Positions 36,067 through 45,466 of a DNA stretch of 64,000 nt are shown here, piece by piece. This stretch comes from Nitrosomonas sp. PY1 (lineage in GTDB: Bacteria; Pseudomonadota; Gammaproteobacteria; Burkholderiales; Nitrosomonadaceae). The position numbers and the translations under genes were made by a program. The stretch is from NCBI RefSeq assembly GCF_022836435.1, contig NZ_BQXC01000001.1, positions 264,612-328,611 on the forward strand. Direction: 5' to 3'. The notes under the pieces were generated by a model that was given only the letters and a program-made list of their open reading frames with translations, did no database searches and was not told where the DNA came from. Within the stretch, counting starts at the first letter, position 1. Every line of letters starts with the position of its first letter.

Positions 36067-38553
36067 TTCTTCAAGGTATTTTATTGTGTCGCTCTAAATC
36101 AAGCTGTGGTCGAATATTATTTCCCCATACGGCGTGGTATGCGGCGATCATTTTTTCAAGGCTAAAGGTTTCCACGACTCTATTGCGTGCTGCTACGCAG
36201 CGCGATTGCCATTCATCGTGATTGCTATAGCATACTAATGCCGAATGGATGGCATTTGCAAGTAAACCGGCATCTGAGGGGGGGGCTATCCAACCCGTGT
36301 GACCAATAATGTATGCAGCATCACCGACATCCGTAGTAACACAGGGTGTGCCGCACGCCATCGCTTCGGCCAATACATTGGGAAATGCCTCGCAAGAGCT
36401 GGAAAGGATATGTAGATCTAACGCATTCATTACTGCGGGTATATCCGTGCGTTGACCAAGCAATAGCACCTCATCTTGCAAATCGTACTGCTTTATCCAG
36501 GAAACAAGCTGCATATTATTCCCATTGAGATCACGGCCTACCAGTATGCAACGAAAAGACACGCCATTTTGTTTGATTATTGTAAGCGCCGCTAAAAGAT
36601 TGTGGTGATCTTTTTGTGGATCAAAACGCCCTACACAACCTAACAGCAGCGTTTGCTCGTTTATTCCTAATTCTGCACGTAATTTTTTTCTGCTTTCGCT
36701 GTCGGGTTTGAAATGATCAAGATTATATCCATTGGGTATCACGGTAAATCGGTCGACTGCAAATCCTAATTGCTGATGTGTTTGCTGTGCCCGTTCGGCG
36801 CAACAGATAATACCGGTTGGTACCCAGCGCGATAACAAGGCATTGGTATAAGCCACAGCAATAGTGCGCCATTTAGACTTTCCAACTTCCAGGGAACTGG
36901 TACGTATTCCCCAATAGATTTTATGGATACCCGCTAGGCGAGCAACCAAACCGCCAATGAGGTCAGCATGATACATCCAGGTTTGTGCTACATCTGGCTT
37001 TAAATTCCGTACCAATCGATATAATTTCAGAATGCTTGATAGTGTTACACGTCCTCTTGGCATGTCCAATTGGTAAACTTGAATGCCTTTTTCTCGCAAT
37101 AACGGACCATATTTTCCCTTATTAGTCAGTGAAATAACGATGTTGATATTTGTTTTGTCTTCTGAACACAGACGATAGAGCACTGCTTCTGCACCTCCAT
37201 CACTTAGTCCTGTAATGATATGAATAATCTTCACCTGTTAGGCCCTATAGTACTAAATTTAGAATAAATTCCTCTAAAATTGCGAGGACAGTGGAGTAAC
37301 CTTAGAATATGGCGTTCTTTGCTATTAATTTTGTGCAAAGATATTATACAGTATCTCCAATCTTAGGAACTTGAGTATTAGTTCTTCAAGATGTTTTATT
37401 GTGTCGCTCGCTCTAAATCAAGCTATGGTCGAATATTATTTCCCCATACGGCATGGTATGCGGCGATCATTTTTTCAAGACCAAAGGTTTCCACGACTCT
37501 ATTGCGTGCTGCTACGCAGCGCGATTGCCATTCATCGTGATTGCTATAGCATACTAATGCCGAATGGATGGCATTTGCAAGTAAACCGGCATCTGAGGGG
37601 GGGGCTGTCCAACCCGTGTGACCAATGATGTATGCAGCATCACCGACATCCGTAGCAACACAGGGTGTGCCGCACGCCATCGCTTCGGCCAATACATTGG
37701 GAAAAGCCTCGCCGTAGGAGCTAGAAAGGATGTGCAGGTCGAGCGCATTCATTACTGCGGGTATATCCGTGCGTTGACCAAGCAATAGCACCTCATCTTG
37801 CAAATCGTACTGTTTTATCCAGGAAACAAGCTGCACATTATTCCCATTGAGATCACGGCCTACCAGTATGCAACGAAAAGACACGCCATTTTGTTTGATT
37901 ATTGTAAGCGCCGCTAAAAGATTGTGGTGATCTTTTTGTGGATCAAAACGCCCTACACAACCTAACAGCAGCGTTTGCTCGTTTATTCCTAATTCTGCAC
38001 GTAATTTTTTTCTGCTTTCGCTGTCGGGTTTGAAATGATCAAGATTATATCCATTGGGTATCACGGTAAATCGGTCGACTGCAAATCCTAATTGCTGATG
38101 TGTTTGCTGTGCCCGTTCGGCGCAACAGATAATGCCGGTTGGTACCCAGCGCGATAACAAGGCATTGGTATAAGCCACAGCAATAGTGTGCCATTTAGAC
38201 TTTCCGGTTTCCAGGGAACTGGCGTGAATGCCCCAATATATTTTATGGGTACCTGCTAGACGAGCAACCAAACCACCAACGAGGTCAGCATGATACATCC
38301 AGGTTTGTACTACATCTGGCTTTAAATTTCGTAGCAATCGATACAGTTTCAAAATGCTTGATAGTGTTACACATCCTCTTGGCATGTTCAATTGATAAAC
38401 CTGAATACCTTTTATTCGCAATAATGGGCCATACTTGCCTTCTTCTGTCAAAGATATGACGGTATGAGTGTTTGATTTATCTTCTGAACACAGACGATAG
38501 AGCACTGCTTCTGCGCCTCCATCACTCAACCCTGAAATGATATGTATGGCTTT
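36067..38553 (-). repeat. Tandem duplication covering two glycosyltransferase genes
   Basis: The stretch 36067 to about 37230 is repeated at 37381 to about 38553. Similarity starts just past the stop codons (TTCTTCAAG then TTTTATTGTGTCGCTC in both) and ends near the start codons. The gene-internal part from about 36140 to 36840 is almost base-identical to its partner at about 37455-38155, while the 5' third of each gene is visibly more diverged. Sequences upstream of the two starts are unrelated. Confidence 0.9.
36071..37234 (-). CDS. Family 4 glycosyltransferase, copy 1
   Basis: 387 residues with a GT-B fold. The N-terminal acceptor-domain start IIHIITGLSDGGAEAVLYRL has the glycine-rich loop, and WMYHADLIGGLVARLAG follows. 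The C-terminal donor domain has LLGCVGRFDPQKDHHNLLAA and the E-x7-E region EAFPNVLAEAMACGTPCV. Compared with copy 2 it has lost one residue directly before that motif (SSSCEAFP versus SSSYGEAFP) and carries a ten-residue C-terminal extension. The family transfers sugars from nucleotide donors with retention. The position behind the Wza/Wzc genes suggests exopolysaccharide assembly. Both copies run against the export genes, so they are separately transcribed. Confidence 0.9.
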   Translation of the reverse strand: MKIIHIITGLSDGGAEAVLYRLCSEDKTNINIVISLTNKGKYGPLLREKGIQVYQLDMPRGRVTLSSILKLYRLVRNLKPDVAQTWMYHADLIGGLVARLAGIHKIYWGIRTSSLEVGKSKWRTIAVAYTNALLSRWVPTGIICCAERAQQTHQQLGFAVDRFTVIPNGYNLDHFKPDSESRKKLRAELGINEQTLLLGCVGRFDPQKDHHNLLAALTIIKQNGVSFRCILVGRDLNGNNMQLVSWIKQYDLQDEVLLLGQRTDIPAVMNALDLHILSSSCEAFPNVLAEAMACGTPCVTTDVGDAAYIIGHTGWIAPPSDAGLLANAIHSALVCYSNHDEWQSRCVAARNRVVETFSLEKMIAAYHAVWGNNIRPQLDLERHNKIP

Positions 38554-38556
38554 CAT
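37423..38556 (-). CDS. Family 4 glycosyltransferase, copy 2
   Basis: 377 residues, a tandem paralogue of the gene ending at 36071. It keeps the canonical donor-site motif SSSYGEAFPNVLAEAMACG. The C-terminus stops ten residues earlier because the CAG codon of copy 1 is TAG here, a single base change; a four-base GCTC duplication follows just after. N-terminal differences (for example GKYGPLLRIKG versus LREKG, and GIHASSLETG versus GIRTSSLEVG) could alter acceptor choice while donor choice stays the same. Probably ancestral in state at the donor loop. The 5' flank is a 1-kb stretch with a decayed porin gene. Confidence 0.9.
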   Translation of the reverse strand: MKAIHIISGLSDGGAEAVLYRLCSEDKSNTHTVISLTEEGKYGPLLRIKGIQVYQLNMPRGCVTLSSILKLYRLLRNLKPDVVQTWMYHADLVGGLVARLAGTHKIYWGIHASSLETGKSKWHTIAVAYTNALLSRWVPTGIICCAERAQQTHQQLGFAVDRFTVIPNGYNLDHFKPDSESRKKLRAELGINEQTLLLGCVGRFDPQKDHHNLLAALTIIKQNGVSFRCILVGRDLNGNNVQLVSWIKQYDLQDEVLLLGQRTDIPAVMNALDLHILSSSYGEAFPNVLAEAMACGTPCVATDVGDAAYIIGHTGWTAPPSDAGLLANAIHSALVCYSNHDEWQSRCVAARNRVVETFGLEKMIAAYHAVWGNNIRP

Positions 38557-38889
38557 TTTTGCTATTATATTGTTGTTTTTAGTGTTTTATTTTCGAGAAA
38601 AAGATCATAATATTTTGAGAAAAAAGAAGAATTATTGAATGAGTGTTGGTAATTGACATTGCTTTTATTTATGGGATAGGGAAGCAAGATTTAAGCAGCT
38701 TATTCAAGATTTTTCTCAGGATTCTACTACCATTCAGGTAATACAGTTGTCCTATATTTCATTTGTCAATGCTAATATGCGATTACTGACAGGTATTTAG
38801 TATGGTAGTTTCTGTGATGAAGTGGTAGAAACAGGTAAATTCGAATCTTTAAGCGTACGATTTTTGGGAGATGAGGTATCAGATCATTC

Positions 38890-39369
38890 GATGTTATCGT
38901 ACTTCAGATAGAACTTTTCGCGATTCGCTTTGACCGTTTCTGGGTTTGTACGACTATGGCTTGCCGATCGCCGTGCTATTTATGAAAATCTAAAAGTACC
39001 TAAAAATAAATATGGATCTTGAGCTTACATAGAAGCTAGGGTTTTAGCTGGCCTACGTATGGTATTTTCCGGCTAGCAAACGAGATCGCATGTTTGATAT
39101 TCTTGATGGTAATATTAGCAATACGAAAAATAAAAGATCTTGGTTTTAATCGAAATCGCACGAACCGGAGCGGAGATTTTGCAGGTCATGTTTTTGAAGA
39201 GCGTATTCGATATCAAGTAACGCCTGAAATTGGCACCGTGCTAGGTATGCACACTTATCGCGGAAGATTTGTAAAAGCAGAATTGCTGTTAATCCTTCGT
39301 GTGCAGCGGTTTATGTGCGCTTTCGCATTGATCATCGCTTTAGTAATATCAGTTTTCTGTATGAATTAG
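38890..39369 (+). pseudogene. Decayed alginate-export-like outer-membrane porin
   Basis: No frame is intact, but adjacent frames give pieces that read in order like the end of an alginate_exp-type barrel: LAYVWYFPASKRDRMFDILDG (about 39040-39100), then NRSGDFAGHVFEERIRYQVT (about 39160-39230), then RGRFVK, and after a frameshift AVNPSCAAVYVRF (about 39290-39330). Intact relatives have a block like LAYRxxWLASxRDxW, then GRSGDFxGHxxExRxRYW. Several stops and frameshifts separate the pieces, so the gene is dead. An exopolysaccharide porin relic beside capsule-export genes fits. Assignment rests on remembered family pattern. Confidence 0.5.
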
Positions 39370-39562
39370 ATACACGGCTAACAATTAACAATGATTTTTT
39401 ATTTTGTGGAAAATAAATTCTATTATCAGTGGCTTGGGTGTATTTATTTTATATCGAAAGGCAGAATTACCTTAATAAAATGATCCATTTTACCGTAAAA
39501 AAATTTTAGGTTTTATATTAACATAGCTCTGCTACATTCAAATCACTAAGGAATTATTGACA

Positions 39563-40459
39563 ATGTTGACACACCTGCAGCGCCTCGAGGCAGAAAGCAT
39601 TCAGATCATGCGGGAAGTGGTTGCGGAATGCGAGCATCCTGTAATGCTCTATTCTATCGGTAAAGATAGCGCTGTTATGCTGCATCTTGCGGTGAAAGCG
39701 TTTTATCCTTCCAAACTACCTTTTCCATTATTGCACGTGGACACTACCTGGAAATTCAGGGAGATGATCGAGTTTCGTGATGTTATGGCAAAAAAAATAG
39801 GTGCTGACTTGATTGTTCATATCAATCCAAATGGCATTGAAAAAAATATTAATCCTTTTACCCACGGGTCCGCCGTTCATACGGATATTTGGAAGACCGA
39901 GGGTCTGAAACAAGCGCTGGATAAACATGGATTCGATGTGGCCTTTGGTGGGGCGCGCCGAGATGAAGAAAAATCACGTGCAAAAGAACGTATTTTTTCA
40001 ATTCGTTCAGCGCAGCATCGCTGGGACCCAAAGCTACAGCGTCCAGAGCTTTGGCGACTCTATAATGCACGTAAAAACAAAGGCGAAAGTATCCGTGTAT
40101 TTCCATTGTCAAATTGGACTGAACTGGACATCTGGCAGTACATTTATTTGAATAATATTCCGATTGTGCCTCTGTATTTTGCTAAAGACCGCCCTGTTGT
40201 CGAACGGGATGGGACATTGATTATGGTCGATGATGATCGCATGCCGATGAAGCAAGGGGAGGTGCCTATGATGAAAAAAGTACGTTTCCGCACGCTGGGT
40301 TGTTATCCACTAACAGGTGCTATAGAAAGCGATGCAGAAACGCTAACATCAATTATCCAAGAAATGCTACTGACTAAAACTTCCGAACGCCAAGGTAGAT
40401 TAATCGATCATGATTCAACGGGCTCAATGGAGAAGAAGAAACAGGAGGGATACTTCTAA
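39563..40459 (+). CDS. cysD: Sulfate adenylyltransferase small subunit CysD
   Basis: 298 residues from the ATG at 39563, matching the E. coli start pattern ([18 protein letters not shown]); an in-frame TTG lies two codons earlier. The PP-loop ATP pyrophosphatase motif is [14 protein letters not shown]. Other family blocks are [49 protein letters not shown] and [12 protein letters not shown]. With CysN it makes adenosine 5'-phosphosulfate from sulfate and ATP. The stop overlaps the next start (TAATG), so expression is coupled. This is the assimilatory route, also usable for sulfation of polysaccharides. Confidence 0.97.
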   Translation: MLTHLQRLEAESIQIMREVVAECEHPVMLYSIGKDSAVMLHLAVKAFYPSKLPFPLLHVDTTWKFREMIEFRDVMAKKIGADLIVHINPNGIEKNINPFTHGSAVHTDIWKTEGLKQALDKHGFDVAFGGARRDEEKSRAKERIFSIRSAQHRWDPKLQRPELWRLYNARKNKGESIRVFPLSNWTELDIWQYIYLNNIPIVPLYFAKDRPVVERDGTLIMVDDDRMPMKQGEVPMMKKVRFRTLGCYPLTGAIESDAETLTSIIQEMLLTKTSERQGRLIDHDSTGSMEKKKQEGYF

Positions 40460-42369
40460 TGGCGCATGTATCTGATTTGATCGCAGAAGATATCGAGTTA
40501 TATTTAAAAACTCACGAGAACAAAAGCTTACTTCGTTTTATCACCTGCGGTAGTGTGGATGATGGAAAAAGCACTTTGATCGGGCGGTTGCTGTACGAAT
40601 CTAAAATGCTATTTGAAGATCAACTGACGCAATTGGAAGTGGATTCTAAGAAAGTAGGCACGCAAGCTGGTGATCTGGATTTTGCGCTTTTAGTCGACGG
40701 GCTCGCCGCAGAGCGAGAGCAGGGAATTACGATTGATGTAGCCTATCGATTCTTTTCTACCGACAAGAGAAAATTTATTGTCGCTGATACTCCGGGACAC
40801 GAGCAGTATACCCGCAACATGGTTACTGGTGCTTCTACGGCAGATGTCGCTGTAATTTTGATCGATGCACGTAAAGGCGTATTAACGCAGACTCGTCGTC
40901 ACAGCTATTTAGTTTCGCTGATTGGTATTCGTCATGTTGTGTTGGCAATCAACAAGCTCGATATGGTTGGGTATTCAGAAGAAATTTTTAATCAGATCAA
41001 TGGGGAATATCACGTATTTGCAAAGAATCTGGGATTACAAAATATCGTATCTATTCCGATGTCTGCACTGAAAGGCGACAATATTACCGAGTTGAGTGCC
41101 AATACACCTTGGTATCAAGGACAAACATTGATGGGATATCTGGAAAACTTACAGGTTGAGAATGCCGTGATCGAACCGGGTGTTTTTCGCTTACCCGTGC
41201 AGTGGGTTAATCGTCCCAACCTGGATTTTCGCGGTTTTTCTGGTATGGTGGTACGCGGTAGTATCAAGCCCGGTGATACCATTCGAGCATTACCTTCGGG
41301 TAAAGAAAGTAAAGTTGCGCGCATTGTCACCAGTGATGGGGATCTCGATAAAGCAATTACAGGACAATCCATTACGCTGACACTAACCGATGAGATCGAT
41401 ATCAGTCGTGGTGATGTGATCGCCGCAACCGATTCTCCTCCCAGTGTGGCGGATCAATTTGAGGCCACCGTGGTATGGATGTCCGAAGAACCAATGCTGC
41501 CCGGCAGGCCGTATTTGATGAAAATTGGAACAAGAACGGTTACTGTAACTATTTCGATGTTGAAACATAAGGTTAATGTCAATACGTTGGAGCAGATTGC
41601 GGTTACAAAATTAGAATTAAATGAGATTGGTGTTTGCAATCTCAGCTCTGACCGCTTGATTGCCTTCGATCCGTATAAGGAAGATCGCGATACCGGTGGG
41701 TTTATCTTGATCGATCGTTTGACGAATAATACGGTTGGTGCTGGTATGCTGCACTTTGCGTTACGCCGATCGCAAAATATTCACTGGCAGGCAATCAATA
41801 TCAATAAGAAAGCTCATGCGGCGCTTAAAGGACAGAAACCTTTTATACTCTGGTTTACTGGCCTATCTGGCAGTGGTAAATCAACTATTGCTAATTTAGT
41901 TGAGAAAAAGCTCTACTCGCTTGGTAAGCATACCTACTTGTTGGATGGCGACAATATCCGTCACGGATTGAACAAGGACCTTGGTTTTACTGATGCAGAT
42001 CGCGTGGAAAATATTCGCCGTATTGCGGAAGTTGCAAAATTGATGATCGATGCAGGGCAAATTGTTCTCGTATCCTTTATTTCGCCATTCCGCTCTGAAC
42101 GCAGAATGGCGCGCGATTTGGTCGAGCAAGGTGAGTTTTTGGAGATATTCATCGACACTCCGATTGAAGTGGCTGAACAAAGAGACCCTAAAGGATTGTA
42201 TAAAAAAGTGCGTCGTGGTGAACTGAAAAACTTTACCGGTATTGACTCACCTTATGAAGCGCCGGAGAATGCTGAGGTACGCGTAAATACGGTGAATCAA
42301 GAACCTGAGCAAGCAGCTGAGCAAATCGTAAATTACTTGATAGAAAGCGGCTTACTTGATTCGCATTGA
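40459..42369 (+). CDS. cysNC: Bifunctional CysN-CysC: ATP sulfurylase GTPase and APS kinase
   Basis: 636 residues in two parts. The EF-Tu-like GTPase CysN covers about residues 1-435, with FITCGSVDDGKSTLIGRLL (G1), DTPGHEQYTRNM (G3) and AINKLDM (G4), plus two beta-barrels. The APS kinase CysC runs from about 440, with WFTGLSGSGKSTIANLVE (P-loop), LDGDNIRHGLNKDLGF and FISPFRSERRMARDLV. The fusion makes PAPS in one protein. It is translationally coupled to cysD. CysNC fusions are common in beta- and alphaproteobacteria. Confidence 0.97.
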   Translation: MAHVSDLIAEDIELYLKTHENKSLLRFITCGSVDDGKSTLIGRLLYESKMLFEDQLTQLEVDSKKVGTQAGDLDFALLVDGLAAEREQGITIDVAYRFFSTDKRKFIVADTPGHEQYTRNMVTGASTADVAVILIDARKGVLTQTRRHSYLVSLIGIRHVVLAINKLDMVGYSEEIFNQINGEYHVFAKNLGLQNIVSIPMSALKGDNITELSANTPWYQGQTLMGYLENLQVENAVIEPGVFRLPVQWVNRPNLDFRGFSGMVVRGSIKPGDTIRALPSGKESKVARIVTSDGDLDKAITGQSITLTLTDEIDISRGDVIAATDSPPSVADQFEATVVWMSEEPMLPGRPYLMKIGTRTVTVTISMLKHKVNVNTLEQIAVTKLELNEIGVCNLSSDRLIAFDPYKEDRDTGGFILIDRLTNNTVGAGMLHFALRRSQNIHWQAININKKAHAALKGQKPFILWFTGLSGSGKSTIANLVEKKLYSLGKHTYLLDGDNIRHGLNKDLGFTDADRVENIRRIAEVAKLMIDAGQIVLVSFISPFRSERRMARDLVEQGEFLEIFIDTPIEVAEQRDPKGLYKKVRRGELKNFTGIDSPYEAPENAEVRVNTVNQEPEQAAEQIVNYLIESGLLDSH

Positions 42370-42398
42370 CACGATTGTTTTAAACAACGCACCCACAA

Positions 42399-43364
42399 AT
42401 GAATCACTACTACGTATTTAATGGCGACGCTGATGGATTATGCGCATTGCATCAATTATGTTTGACCAATCCGGAGGAAAGGGATGTCAAGCTTATTACC
42501 GGCGTAAAACGAGATATCAAACTGTTGGATCGAGTGGAAGCCGAATCGGGTGATCGAGTCACTGTGCTAGATATTTCGCTTGATAGTAACCGCAATGGTT
42601 TGGTGCGTTTATTAGATGCTGGAGTGCAAGTTGCATATTTCGATCATCATCATGCCGGAGAAATACCGCAATATTCAAATTTGACTGCACGAATCGATTT
42701 GTCGCCGGATATATGTACTAGTCTTTTGGTCGATCAGCATCTAAGCGGGCAATATCATTTGTGGGCAATGACTGCGGCGTTTGGCGACAATCTCGTAAAG
42801 AAAGCGCAACAGCTTACAGCAGAAGCGGGGCTCTCTCCGTCTGCATCTGAGCAATTAGCTTATCTCGGCGAATATCTAAATTACAATGGATACGGAGATC
42901 ATCTGTCGGATCTGCATTTCCATCCTGTGGCACTCTACGAAGCAATCAAGCACTATACTAATCCTTTTGATTTTATTGCACAGTCTAATGCATTTACAAA
43001 ATTGGCTGATGGCTATCGAGAGGATATGCGATGCGCAAATTCACTATGTCCGTTAGCGGGTGACGACAAATATGCAGCTTATGTATTACCGAATGAGGCT
43101 TGGGCTCGTCGTGTGATGGGTATTTTTGCCAACAAATTGACAAATGAAAATCCACAACGTGCGCATGCTGTGATAACGCCTAATCATTCAGGCGATTATA
43201 CAGTCAGTGTTAGGGCTGCACTGAGGAATCCACAGGGCGCTGATTCGTTGTGTTTGCAATTCGATACGGGGGGAGGACGTAAAGCTGCTGCTGGTATTAA
43301 TCACTTGCCGATTGATGCACTGGATAATTTTGTTGCAACATTTAAACAGCATTTCTGTAATTAA
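42399..43364 (+). CDS. DHH family phosphoesterase-like protein
   Basis: 321 residues. DHH-superfamily motifs are present: FNGDADGLCALHQLC (motif I), VLDISLD (motif II), and YFDHHHAGEIP (DHH motif III), with DHHA1-like GGGRKAAAGINHLP at the C-terminus. The superfamily includes RecJ, NrnA and cyclic-dinucleotide phosphodiesterases. This short form without extra domains could act on oligonucleotides or another phosphoester; I cannot tell which. It lies 29 bases after cysNC and is probably in the same transcript, so a 3'-phosphoadenosine phosphate (pAp) hydrolase role is conceivable, as in NrnA, but unproven. Confidence 0.85.
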   Translation: MNHYYVFNGDADGLCALHQLCLTNPEERDVKLITGVKRDIKLLDRVEAESGDRVTVLDISLDSNRNGLVRLLDAGVQVAYFDHHHAGEIPQYSNLTARIDLSPDICTSLLVDQHLSGQYHLWAMTAAFGDNLVKKAQQLTAEAGLSPSASEQLAYLGEYLNYNGYGDHLSDLHFHPVALYEAIKHYTNPFDFIAQSNAFTKLADGYREDMRCANSLCPLAGDDKYAAYVLPNEAWARRVMGIFANKLTNENPQRAHAVITPNHSGDYTVSVRAALRNPQGADSLCLQFDTGGGRKAAAGINHLPIDALDNFVATFKQHFCN

Positions 43365-43426
43365 ATATAGTGACAATTTTCGAAGAACTCATAGCAATTT
43401 AATTTATTTTTTAAAGGTACGAGATT

Positions 43427-44452
43427 ATGATTCTTGTCACAGGCGGAGCCGGTTATATCGGATCACATACTTGTGTTGAATTACTTAACGCGGGTTTTGA
43501 TGTGACTGTTTTTGATAATTTTTGTAATAGTAGTCCTGAAGCATTAATTCGTGTTGAACAGATTACGAGAAAGAAATTAACTTTAATTACAGGAGACTGC
43601 CGAGACCGGGGTGCTATGATAAAAGCGCTTAAGGAAAGTCAGGCATCTGCGGTGATTCATTTTGCTGGGTTGAAAGCAGTGGGTGAATCAGTTGAGAATC
43701 CAACGATTTATTATGATAATAACGTTGTTGGGACGTTACGGTTAATCGAAGCAATGCAGGAATGTCAATTAAAAACCTTGGTTTTTAGTTCTTCAGCAAC
43801 CGTATATGGTGACCCTGTTAAATTACCTTTAACCGAAGATCATCCGTTGGCCCCAACCAATCCTTACGGACGTAGCAAGAAGATGATTGAAGAAATGTTA
43901 TGCGATCTTTATCAGAGTGATCATTCATTTAAGATCGCCATTCTGCGTTACTTTAATCCAGTAGGTGCTCATGATAGTGGATTAATCGGTGAAGACCCGA
44001 GAGGTATCCCTAATAACTTAATGCCTTTTGTGGCTCAAGTGGCTGTGGGGCGGCAGGAATCGTTAAGTGTATGGGGTAGCGATTATCCTACTCCGGATGG
44101 CACCGGTGTGCGTGACTACATTCACGTGGTGGATTTAGCTCTGGGTCACCTGAAGGCCCTGGAAGCATTGAAGATTGCCAGTGAAAAGCGAAACAGCTGT
44201 TTGACGATTAATCTGGGCACGGGGCAAGGTTATAGTGTATTGGATGTTGTACGTGCTTATGAGAAAGCAAGCAAAAAAAATATTCCTTACCGTATTGCGC
44301 CAAGACGACCCGGTGATATCGCTTCTTGCTATGCCGATCCTAAACGTGCACACGATGTATTGGGATGGCAAGCAAAACTTGGTTTGGATGAAATGTGTGC
44401 TAACAGTTGGCATTGGCAAAGCAACAATCCCACTGGCTATCAGCAGAATTGA
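43427..44452 (+). CDS. galE: UDP-glucose 4-epimerase
   Basis: 341 residues, typical of GalE. It is an extended short-chain dehydrogenase with the NAD loop VTGGAGYIGSHTCVELL, the catalytic SSSATVYG with Ser, and NPYGRSKKMIEEML with the YxxxK pair. RYFNPVGAH and the DGTGVRDYIHVVDLALGHL block are GalE-specific. It interconverts UDP-glucose and UDP-galactose for surface polysaccharides. AAAGGT lies before the ATG. galU follows 22 bases later, so the two form a UDP-sugar operon. Confidence 0.96.
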   Translation: MILVTGGAGYIGSHTCVELLNAGFDVTVFDNFCNSSPEALIRVEQITRKKLTLITGDCRDRGAMIKALKESQASAVIHFAGLKAVGESVENPTIYYDNNVVGTLRLIEAMQECQLKTLVFSSSATVYGDPVKLPLTEDHPLAPTNPYGRSKKMIEEMLCDLYQSDHSFKIAILRYFNPVGAHDSGLIGEDPRGIPNNLMPFVAQVAVGRQESLSVWGSDYPTPDGTGVRDYIHVVDLALGHLKALEALKIASEKRNSCLTINLGTGQGYSVLDVVRAYEKASKKNIPYRIAPRRPGDIASCYADPKRAHDVLGWQAKLGLDEMCANSWHWQSNNPTGYQQN

Positions 44453-44474
44453 TTTATTTTAAGGAGATATCGGT

Positions 44475-45353
44475 ATGAAAGCGATAAGAAAGGCAGTATT
44501 TCCTGTTGCTGGACTTGGTACAAGATTTTTACCGGCAACCAAAGCTAATCCAAAGGAAATGCTGCCGATCGTTGATAAACCGCTGATACAATTCGCCGCT
44601 GAAGAAGCAGTTGCAGCAGGTATCGATGTGCTTATTTTTATTATTGGACGGAATAAAAATTCAATTCCGGATCATTTCGATAAGGCATTCGAGCTTGAGA
44701 CCAAGCTGGAGGAAGGGAAAAAGCAAGAAATGTTGGGAATCGTGCGCAATATCTTGCCATCCCATGTCGATTGCGTTTACATTCGGCAAGCCGAAGCGCT
44801 TGGGCTTGGACACGCGGTTTTGTGCGCTCAATCAGTCGTAGGTGATGAGCCTTTTGCGGTACTTCTTGCCGACGATCTCATTGATGCGGGAGAACGCACT
44901 TGCCTAAATCAGATGGTAGACATTCATAACCACCATCATTGCTCGGTCTTAGGAATTGAACGAGTAGAGCCAGAAACTGTGAATCGCTATGGGATTATTG
45001 ATAGTTCTGCGATGGCTGAACGGCTTACAAAAGTCAATGCGATCGTAGAAAAACCGGCTATTGACAAGGCACCCTCTAATTTGGCGGTAGTAGGGCGTTA
45101 CATTTTGACACCTCGTATTTTTAAACTGCTCGAACAGACTGAACGTGGTGCAGGTAATGAAATTCAATTAACCGATGGAATTGCAAAGCTTCTTAAAGAG
45201 GAAACTGTACTAGGATATGAGTTTGAAGGAAAGCGTTTCGACTGTGGAAGTAAGTTGGGTTATTTACATGCTACTGTGGAGTTTGCATTGAAGCATACGG
45301 AGCTAAGAAAAGATTTTGAAAACTATCTTCGCGACCTAACTGAAAAAATATAG
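44475..45353 (+). CDS. galU: UTP--glucose-1-phosphate uridylyltransferase
   Basis: 292 residues. The nucleotidyltransferase start is [29 protein letters not shown] (given here in family form), with the GalU-type block [29 protein letters not shown] around the metal Asp. [20 protein letters not shown] carries the catalytic Lys. It makes UDP-glucose from glucose-1-phosphate. AAGGAGAT is a strong ribosome-binding site. It sits directly behind galE, and supplies the substrate GalE uses. The upstream algC mutase provides glucose-1-phosphate. Confidence 0.96.
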   Translation: MKAIRKAVFPVAGLGTRFLPATKANPKEMLPIVDKPLIQFAAEEAVAAGIDVLIFIIGRNKNSIPDHFDKAFELETKLEEGKKQEMLGIVRNILPSHVDCVYIRQAEALGLGHAVLCAQSVVGDEPFAVLLADDLIDAGERTCLNQMVDIHNHHHCSVLGIERVEPETVNRYGIIDSSAMAERLTKVNAIVEKPAIDKAPSNLAVVGRYILTPRIFKLLEQTERGAGNEIQLTDGIAKLLKEETVLGYEFEGKRFDCGSKLGYLHATVEFALKHTELRKDFENYLRDLTEKI

Positions 45354-45377
45354 AAAACACAGCTTTGACAACCCCGC

Positions 45378-45441
45378 ATTCTTATCCTCAGTAAGTTAAA
45401 AACATTTTCCTGTTTTCAATCTATTTGCTGAGAATAAGAAT
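45378..45441. terminator. Long-loop hairpin between galU and acnA
   Basis: A 14-base stem with one mismatch (ATTCTTATCCTCAG at 45378-45391, partner CTGAGAATAAGAAT at 45428-45441) with a 36-base loop. It lies between convergent genes; the loop is long for a classical terminator. Confidence 0.5.
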
Positions 45442-45466
45442 ACGTGTATCTATTGGATAGATACCA

